From positions 7,564,001 through 7,628,000 of the forward strand of contig NZ_CP107799.1 of assembly GCF_041431135.1 (NCBI RefSeq): a stretch of DNA of 64,000 nucleotides, given 5' to 3'. The DNA is from Streptomyces sp. NBC_00554 (GTDB lineage: Bacteria; Actinomycetota; Actinomycetes; Streptomycetales; Streptomycetaceae). The notes under the pieces were generated by a model, which saw nothing but the letters and a program-made list of their open reading frames with translations, ran no database searches and was not told the origin of the DNA. The position numbers were made by a program, and so were the translations under genes. Positions 58,579 through 64,000 of this stretch are shown here, in pieces (the stretch's first letter is position 1; each line of letters begins with the position of its first letter).

Positions 58579-58655
58579 ATCTCGCCCCGCCGTTGCTACG
58601 GTGCCGGACCTGACGATGTATCAGTTCCAGTTTCCGGCCCCCGGGGAGGCCCCGC

Positions 58656-58790
58656 ATGCGTGCCCTCATAGCCGCCGCGATCGGTCTCGCCGTGGCGCTC
58701 GCCCTGGTGTTCACGATCACGGCCATGGGCTCACCGGCAGGCAAGACCTCGCCGAAGCCGATGCTCACCACCGTCCCCACACACCCATAG
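58656..58790 (+). CDS. SPW_0924-type small membrane protein
   Basis: A 44-residue protein that is easy to miss because of its size. It starts at ATG 58656, with GGGGAGG 6-7 bp before it, and ends TAG 58788. One hydrophobic helix (LIAAAIGLAVALALVFTITAM) is followed by a short outside tail GSPAGKTSPKPMLTTVPTHP. The sequence agrees with the small conserved Streptomyces family named SPW_0924; its function is unknown. It lies 20 bp before the DUF3068 gene, so the two are probably co-transcribed. Confidence 0.85.
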   Translation: MRALIAAAIGLAVALALVFTITAMGSPAGKTSPKPMLTTVPTHP

Positions 58791-58810
58791 CGCTCAGGGA
58801 GGACGCCGAC

Positions 58811-59803
58811 ATGCGCCGCAAGGTCAGCCTGATCCTGCTCGCCTTCGCCGTGTTCTTCGCGGCACTGTCCCCCCTGCTGCACTGGTACGCCTTCCCGCGC
58901 CTGGCCAAGGTCCCCGCCAACCAGTACCAGGACATGGTCCTGGAGGCGAAGGACGCGACCCTCCTCGACTACGGCACCATGACGGCCAAGAAGGTCCCCA
59001 AGGTCACCATCGTGCAGACCCTCAAGGGCAACGTCGAAGAATCCGAGAAGATCGAGAAGACCGCGGGCCGCGACGTCGTCGTCTGGGACTCCCTCTCCTA
59101 CGTCCAGGGCCCCGACGGGGAGATGGTCTCCAAGCTCCCCGAGCGCTACATCTTCGACGCGCACAGCCAGGACCCCGTCCACGCCACCGGCGAGTCGGTC
59201 GACGGCGACCCCGTCACCCGCGAGGGCATCGAGTTCAAGTGGCCCTTCAACACGGAGAAAAGGGACTACGAGTACTTCGACGCGCAGACCCGCACCTCGG
59301 CCCCCATTCACTACAAGGGCACCCAGAAATTCCGGGGCGTAGAGGTCTACTACTTCGAGCAGACCATCCCCTGGACCAAGGTCAAGTTCCCGAAGATCAT
59401 GCCCGTGGAGGGCGTCACCCCGGAGTCGGTCGCCAAGACGGGCACCACCCGCTGGTACACCACGGTCCGCAAGTTCTGGGTGGAGCCGGTCACCGGAGCG
59501 CCCGTCTACGGCGAGGAGATCCACCAGGAGGAGCTGCGCGGCGGCACCCTCCTGGGGGACCGCGACAAGGTGACGGCCTTCTCCGGGCACGTGAAAATGC
59601 GCGAGGACTACATCGAGTACACGGTCGACCTGGTCAAGTCCAACCGCACCCTGGTCCTGATGATGACCACGTACCTCCCCTGGGGCTTCCTGATCCTCGG
59701 CGCGGGGCTCCTGTCGCTCTCCCTCTACCTGGAGGCACGCAGCCGCCGCGGCGGCGACCCCGCGCCCACGGGCGCGGCGGAACCCGAGCCGGTCAGCGCC
59801 TGA
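58811..59803 (+). CDS. DUF3068 (PorA-like family) membrane protein
   Basis: A 330-residue protein with one helix at each end (LILLAFAVFFAALSPLLHWYAF at 7-28 and LVLMMTTYLPWGFLILGAGLL near 290-310). Between them lies a large outside domain, giving hairpin topology. Features such as YVQGPDGEMVSKLPERYIFDAHS and FRGVEVYYFEQTIPWTK mark the DUF3068 family, which databases sometimes label porin PorA family; a pore function is unproven. It follows the SPW_0924 gene and overlaps the convergent hrpB gene by 11 bp. Confidence 0.88.
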   Translation: MRRKVSLILLAFAVFFAALSPLLHWYAFPRLAKVPANQYQDMVLEAKDATLLDYGTMTAKKVPKVTIVQTLKGNVEESEKIEKTAGRDVVVWDSLSYVQGPDGEMVSKLPERYIFDAHSQDPVHATGESVDGDPVTREGIEFKWPFNTEKRDYEYFDAQTRTSAPIHYKGTQKFRGVEVYYFEQTIPWTKVKFPKIMPVEGVTPESVAKTGTTRWYTTVRKFWVEPVTGAPVYGEEIHQEELRGGTLLGDRDKVTAFSGHVKMREDYIEYTVDLVKSNRTLVLMMTTYLPWGFLILGAGLLSLSLYLEARSRRGGDPAPTGAAEPEPVSA

Positions 59804-62309
59804 GCCGCGCGTTCGTGTACCGCGTCGGCTCGGCGGTCGCCGGGTCCTCGGGCCAGGGATGCCTGGGGTAGCGCCCGCGCAGTTCGGCCCGTACGGCCTT
59901 GTAGCCCTCCCTCCAGAAGGAGGCCAGGTCGGCGGTGACGGCTGCGGGCCGCCCCGCGGGCGAGAGCAGATGCACGAGTACGGGCACACCGGCGACGCGC
60001 GGCGTCCGTGCCAGCCCGAACATCTCCTGCAACTTCACCGCGAGCACGGGCTGTTCGGGGTCCGCGTAGTCGATCCGGATTCTGGACCCGCTGGGTACCC
60101 CGATCCGCTCGGGCGCGAGCTCGTCGAGGCGGGCGGCGTCCCCGGTGGCCCAGGGCAGCAGACGGTTCAAGGCCTGCCCCGCCTCGATCCGCGCGAGATC
60201 GGCCCGCCGCCGGGCGCGGCTCAGCTCCGGCTCCAGCCACTCGTCCACGCGCGCGTGGAGCGCGTCGTCGGACACGTCGGGCCAAGGGGCGCCCAGATGC
60301 AGCCGCAGAAACGCGAGCCGCCGCCGCAGCACCTCGGCATCCTGAGACCACCGCAACAGGCCGAACCCCTCCTCCCGCAGCCCTTCAAGAAGCGCATCCC
60401 GTACGAGCCCGGCGTCGGCGTTCCTGATCGGCCGCACCGTCAGCTCCACGGCCCCGAGCCGCTCGACCCGCCGCGCGACGACGTCACCGTCGGCCCAGTG
60501 GACCTCGTCGCCCCGGGAGCGCAGGCTCGCCGCGGCCCGCATCGCCGTCTCCTCGTCGATGACGGCCGCGAGCCGCACGCGCGCGTGCCCGGCGCCGACC
60601 GGCCGGTCCGCGACGGCCACGGCGAGCCAGGGCGCCCCGCGCAAGCCCGAACCTTCCGACACCTCGGCCCGGGTCCCCGACACCATGAGGTGGGACCCGC
60701 CCCGGGCCCGCGCGACGCGTTCGGGGAACGCCAGGGCGGCCACGAGCCCGGCGACCCAGTCGTCCCCGGCACCCGGCTGAGAGGCGCGGGCCGACGATCC
60801 GGTGAGGGCCGTGGACGACGTGCGCAGACGGCGGGACTCCGTGCGCCAGCGGGCCGCGTAGGCGTCGCCGCCGCGCCGGGCCGCCCGCCAGGCCGCCGCC
60901 AGATCGTCGCCGTACTCCCGTGGCGGCTCCTCGCTCAGGAGGGCGACCACCTCGGCGGCCCGGTCCGCGCCGACCACGGGTGCCGCGTCCAGCAGGGCCC
61001 GGGCGAGTCGCGGATGCAACCCGAGCCGGGACATGCGCACACCCCGCTCGGTCGCCCGCCCCGCGGCGTCGACGGCACCCACGGCCGACAGCACCGTGCG
61101 CGCCGCGGCCATCGCGCCGCCCGGCGGCGGGTCGAGGAGCGCGAGCCCGGTGGCGTCCGGATCGCCCCAGCAGGCCGCCTGCAGGGCGAACGCCGTCAGG
61201 TCGGCCACCTTGATCTCCGGCGCGGGGAAGCGGGCGAGACGCGTGTCCTCCGCCTCGGACCAGCAGCGGTACACCCGCCCAGGTGCCTCACGACCGGCCC
61301 GCCCCGCCCGTTGCCGCCCCGCCGCCTGCGAGGCCCGTACGGTCGCCAGCGCGCTCAGCCCGCGCGCGTGGTCCACCCGCGGCTCCCGCGCGAGCCCGGA
61401 GTCGACGACCACCCGGACCCCCGGAACCGTCAGCGAGGACTCGGCCACGGAGGTGGCGAGGACCACCCGGCGCCCCGCCCCGCCCGACAGCACCGCGTCC
61501 TGCACGGCGGCCGGCGCCCGGCCGTGCACCTGGAGCACCTCGACACCGCCGAGATCCCCCAACTGCCCGGCGACCCGCGCGATCTCACCGACCCCCGGGA
61601 GGAAGCACAGGACGTCCCCCTCGTACTCGGCCAGCGCTCGGCGCACCTGCGACGCCACATGTGTGAGGAGTACCGGGTCCACACGCATCCCATGGGGCGG
61701 CCGCACAGGGCGCACGGGCGGCGCCCACACCACCTCGACCGGATACGAGATCCCCTGTGCCTCGACCACCGGCGCGTCGCCCAGCAGGTGGGCCCACCCC
61801 TCGGCGTCGGTCGTCGCGGACGCGGCCACCAGCCGCAGCTCGGGGCGGAGAGCGGCCCGCACGTCCAACAGGAAGGCGGCCACCGTGTCGGCGTCCAGAT
61901 GCCGCTCATGGCACTCGTCGAGCACGACCACGTCGACGCCCGCCAACTCCTGGTCCCGCTGGAGCCGTTGCAGCAGCACACCGGTCGTGACGACCTCCAC
62001 GCGCGCGCGTGGCCCCACCACACGCTCCCCGCGCACGGTGTACCCGACGCTTTCGCCGACCTTCTCCCCGAGCAGCCACGCCATCCGCCGCGCGGCCGCC
62101 CGGGCGGCGATGCGGCGCGGCTCGGCGACGACGACGCGGCGTGCCGGGCCCTCGTCCAGCAGTCCGGCGAGCGCCAGGGGCACGAGGGTCGTCTTGCCCG
62201 TACCGGGCGGTGCGACGAGGACCGCCGCACCGTGCGCCTCCAGGGAGTCGCTCAGGCCGGGCAGCGCGCCGCGTACGGGCAGCAGGTCCAGGGCGTCGTA
62301 ACGGATCAC
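59793..62309 (-). CDS. hrpB: ATP-dependent RNA helicase HrpB
   Basis: An 838-residue DExH helicase. Walker A is APPGTGKTTLVPLALAG (near residue 34) and the DExH box is VVVLDECHERHLD (about 131). Helicase motif III is SATTDAEGW and motif VI is QAAGRQRAGRAGR. A C-terminal HrpB-specific domain follows (RNADAGLVRDALLEGLREEGFGLL, LNRLLPWATGDAARLDELAPERIGVPSGSRIRIDY). The length is typical. Its role in bacteria is poorly known; E. coli loses little without it. It starts 4 bp after the methyltransferase stop, forming a two-gene operon. Confidence 0.95.
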   Translation of the reverse strand: MIRYDALDLLPVRGALPGLSDSLEAHGAAVLVAPPGTGKTTLVPLALAGLLDEGPARRVVVAEPRRIAARAAARRMAWLLGEKVGESVGYTVRGERVVGPRARVEVVTTGVLLQRLQRDQELAGVDVVVLDECHERHLDADTVAAFLLDVRAALRPELRLVAASATTDAEGWAHLLGDAPVVEAQGISYPVEVVWAPPVRPVRPPHGMRVDPVLLTHVASQVRRALAEYEGDVLCFLPGVGEIARVAGQLGDLGGVEVLQVHGRAPAAVQDAVLSGGAGRRVVLATSVAESSLTVPGVRVVVDSGLAREPRVDHARGLSALATVRASQAAGRQRAGRAGREAPGRVYRCWSEAEDTRLARFPAPEIKVADLTAFALQAACWGDPDATGLALLDPPPGGAMAAARTVLSAVGAVDAAGRATERGVRMSRLGLHPRLARALLDAAPVVGADRAAEVVALLSEEPPREYGDDLAAAWRAARRGGDAYAARWRTESRRLRTSSTALTGSSARASQPGAGDDWVAGLVAALAFPERVARARGGSHLMVSGTRAEVSEGSGLRGAPWLAVAVADRPVGAGHARVRLAAVIDEETAMRAAASLRSRGDEVHWADGDVVARRVERLGAVELTVRPIRNADAGLVRDALLEGLREEGFGLLRWSQDAEVLRRRLAFLRLHLGAPWPDVSDDALHARVDEWLEPELSRARRRADLARIEAGQALNRLLPWATGDAARLDELAPERIGVPSGSRIRIDYADPEQPVLAVKLQEMFGLARTPRVAGVPVLVHLLSPAGRPAAVTADLASFWREGYKAVRAELRGRYPRHPWPEDPATAEPTRYTNARLRR

Positions 62310-62313
62310 CTGC

Positions 62314-63156
62314 TCAGTCTCGTACGCAGACGAAGATCGCCGTGCCCGGGATCAGATTCCCGCGCAGCGGGGACCAGCCGCCCCACTCCTGGGTGTTCCA
62401 AGCGGGCCACTCCGGCTCGACGACGTCGAGGAGGGTGAAGCCGCCGGCCACGATGTCGCGGACGCGGTCGCCGATCGTCCTGTGGTGCTCGACGTACACC
62501 GCGCGGCCCTCCTCGTCCTGCTCCACGTACGGAGTGCGGTCGAAGTAGGAGGAGGCGACCGACAGGCCCTCGGGGCCCGGCTCGTCCGGGAAGGCCCAGC
62601 GGACCGGGTGCGTCACGGAGAAGACGAAACGGCCGCCGGGACGCAGCACCCGGCGTACATCGCGCAGCACGCGCACCGGGTCGGCGACGAACGGCAGCGC
62701 ACCGTACGCCGAGCACGCCAGGTCGAAGGAGCCGTCCGCGAACGGCAGGGCGCCCGCGTCGGCCTCCACCAGGGGCACGGTTCCGCCGATCCGCAGCGCG
62801 TGCTGGAGCTGGCGGTGGGAGAGGTCCAGGGCCACCGGACGCGCCCCCTGCCCGGCCAGCCAGCGCGAGCACTGGGCCGCGCCGGCGCCGATCTCCAGGA
62901 TGTCCTTCCCCTTGAGGTCCTCCGGCGGGCCGAGCAGCTCGGCCTCCACCTCGTCGAGCCCCTCGGGGCACCACACGAATCGGTCGTCTCCGAGGAAGGT
63001 GCCGTGCTCGGTCTGGTACTCGTCCGCGTTCCGGTCCCACCAGCCGCGATTGGCGCGGGAACTCTCCGTGACATCCGCGTCGCGTCGGGTGGCTTCGGGC
63101 TCGAACGGTTCGGGCTCTTGGATGATCGGCTCCCTCGTATTAGTCTGCGGACCCAT
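62314..63156 (-). CDS. Class I SAM-dependent methyltransferase
   Basis: A 280-residue methyltransferase. The SAM motif is KDILEIGAGAAQCSRWLAGQG (about residues 84-104), followed by the acidic end of strand two (VALDLSHRQLQ) and the motif IV region FDLACSAYGALPFV. The start is uncertain: ATG 63156 has GAGGAGG almost touching it, which is too close, so a later start such as the V of DADVTESSRANRGWWDRNADEY (near 63072) is possible. Its position before hrpB suggests an RNA or ribosome substrate, but this is a guess from neighbours alone. Confidence 0.85.
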   Translation of the reverse strand: MGPQTNTREPIIQEPEPFEPEATRRDADVTESSRANRGWWDRNADEYQTEHGTFLGDDRFVWCPEGLDEVEAELLGPPEDLKGKDILEIGAGAAQCSRWLAGQGARPVALDLSHRQLQHALRIGGTVPLVEADAGALPFADGSFDLACSAYGALPFVADPVRVLRDVRRVLRPGGRFVFSVTHPVRWAFPDEPGPEGLSVASSYFDRTPYVEQDEEGRAVYVEHHRTIGDRVRDIVAGGFTLLDVVEPEWPAWNTQEWGGWSPLRGNLIPGTAIFVCVRD

Positions 63157-63275
63157 CCTCCTCAACCCGTCCGGGGACGGGTCACGGCAGGGGCCAACTA
63201 CGGCCCGCGTGGCCTCGTGTGACAGGTCTTGTGCCGGGTATGCGGCGTTCCGCCCCGGGTGTGCGCCTTCGCGCA

Positions 63276-63304
63276 TTGACCCTGTCCGGCTGCCCCCGTA
63301 TGCT
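63276..63304 (+). promoter_or_regulatory. Strong sigma-70 type promoter for rpsA
   Basis: TTGACC (63276-63281) and TATGCT (63299-63304) are spaced by exactly 17 bp, close to the vegetative (HrdB) consensus. The transcript would begin near 63311 and carry a leader of about 210 nt before the rpsA ATG. It is the best promoter match noticed in the window. Confidence 0.8.
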
Positions 63305-63396
63305 ACAAGTTGCGCTGCGGGCCTGCGCACCTCAGACGTAGCAGGTTGCGCTCGCATCTGTATGTATGACCCCTCGGTTTTCGGGGCGCCACCGGC

Positions 63397-63416
63397 GGTG
63401 TTTGTTCACAAACACC
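63397..63416 (+). promoter_or_regulatory. Hairpin in the rpsA leader
   Basis: GGTGTTTG-TTCA-CAAACACC is a perfect 8-bp hairpin with a 4-nt loop, inside the 5' leader of rpsA and preceded by a smaller CCCC/GGGG hairpin (near 63371-63386). S1 controls its own translation in E. coli through leader structure, so a similar role is possible. The remaining leader (63157-63523, 367 bp with the promoter) holds no gene. Confidence 0.5.
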
Positions 63417-63523
63417 CTCCGGATCCGGCGCTTCCTTGGCTGTCCGGCCTTCTGCAGAGCGAAACGGGCTCCCGGCGTAAGCAGTACCTACGACTCACTG
63501 TCCGTACCGGAGCCCTTACCCAC

Positions 63524-64000
63524 ATGACGAGCAGCACCGAGACCACCGCCACCACTCCGCAGGTTGCGGTCAACGACATCGGTGACGAGGAAGCATTCCT
63601 CGCCGCGATCGACGAGACGATCAAGTACTTCAACGATGGCGACATCGTCGACGGCGTCATCGTCAAGGTTGACCGGGACGAGGTTCTCCTCGATATCGGT
63701 TACAAGACCGAAGGTGTCATCCCGAGCCGCGAGCTCTCGATCAAGCACGACGTCGACCCGAACGAGGTCGTCAAGGTCGGCGACGAGATCGAAGCCCTTG
63801 TTCTCCAGAAGGAGGACAAGGAAGGCCGCCTGATCCTCTCGAAGAAGCGCGCCCAGTACGAGCGCGCCTGGGGCACCATCGAGAAGATCAAGGAAGAGGA
63901 CGGCATCGTCACCGGCACCGTCATCGAGGTGGTCAAGGGTGGTCTCATCCTCGACATCGGCCTCCGTGGCTTCCTGCCGGCTTCCCTCGTCGAGATGCGC
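63524..64000 (+). CDS. rpsA: 30S ribosomal protein S1, 3' partial
   Basis: The first 159 residues of ribosomal protein S1, which binds mRNA on the small subunit and helps start translation. ATG 63524 gives MTSSTETTATTPQVAVNDIG. The first S1 RNA-binding repeat (GDIVDGVIVKVDRDEVLLDIGYKTEGVIPSRELS) begins at about residue 39, and the second (EDGIVTGTVIEVVKGGLILDIGLRGFLPASLVEMR) at about 125. The reading frame continues past the window end; about 340 more residues are expected. The best ribosome site, GGAG, is about 12 bp upstream. Confidence 0.97.
   Translation, partial: MTSSTETTATTPQVAVNDIGDEEAFLAAIDETIKYFNDGDIVDGVIVKVDRDEVLLDIGYKTEGVIPSRELSIKHDVDPNEVVKVGDEIEALVLQKEDKEGRLILSKKRAQYERAWGTIEKIKEEDGIVTGTVIEVVKGGLILDIGLRGFLPASLVEMR

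Overview
The window is about 64 kb of high-GC actinobacterial chromosome and is almost certainly Streptomyces. Signs of this are codons ending mostly in C or G, frequent GTG and some TTG starts, many 1-4 bp stop/start overlaps, a Streptomyces griseus trypsin homologue, a small SPW_0924-type protein, and Streptomyces-style GC-rich intergenic repeats. The backbone order gltB-gltD ... chorismate mutase ... pyruvate kinase ... ANTAR regulator ... liv operon ... polA ... hrpB ... rpsA looks like core Streptomyces chromosome. That comparison is from memory, not from a search.

Layout. 1-5.9 kb: glutamate synthase, with gltB cut at the window start. 6-11 kb: chitosanase CsnA, a rhomboid protease with a zinc box, a translationally coupled VWA/HutD pair, and a solitary cytochrome b of the bc1 type. 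11.0-21.2 kb: a compact catabolic cluster whose genes match the KstR2 regulon of mycobacteria and rhodococci, which degrades steroid rings C/D (the HIP pathway). It holds two acyl-CoA dehydrogenases, three SDRs, kstR2, fadA6, ipdC, ipdB, ipdA and echA20. Two operator-like palindromes, one in each divergent intergenic region, fit the KstR2 motif and could control all four transcription units. 21.2-31 kb: a 277-bp inverted-repeat element, an ankyrin protein, an HExxH/zinc-ribbon protein, trypsin SprT, a GH35 beta-galactosidase with a divergent AraC regulator, chorismate mutase, a lone receiver protein, aminopeptidase N, and a MITE-like element. 31-39.8 kb: an NmrA-type reductase, a DesA/DesB-like decarboxylase-hydroxylase pair without the other siderophore genes, a 636-bp repeat-filled gap, a Tat-exported 5'-nucleotidase, a SIMPL protein and pyruvate kinase. 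39.9-46.5 kb: tRNA-Leu(CAA), an ANTAR response regulator, and the branched-chain amino acid ABC operon livK-H-M-G-F. 46.8-58.5 kb: a lipoprotein pair, a ceramidase-like membrane protein, a PaaI-type thioesterase, a molybdopterin oxidoreductase, DNA polymerase I, a class A beta-lactamase-fold protein, a DUF4184 membrane protein and a secreted lytic transglycosylase. 58.6-64 kb: the SPW_0924 small protein, a DUF3068 protein, helicase HrpB, a methyltransferase, and the start of rpsA with a strong promoter and long structured leader.

The most interesting region is the 10-kb steroid C/D-ring block and its two paired operators, set inside otherwise housekeeping DNA. No gene for the first CoA ligase (FadD3) or for ring A/B degradation is visible here, so the pathway must be completed elsewhere or used for another bicyclic substrate. 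Dispersed non-coding elements come next in interest: a 179-bp MITE with CTAG flanks, a 113-bp palindromic element, and a family of 88-277 bp repeats at 21.2 and 35.0 kb. All gene functions here are inferred from sequence recognition alone.
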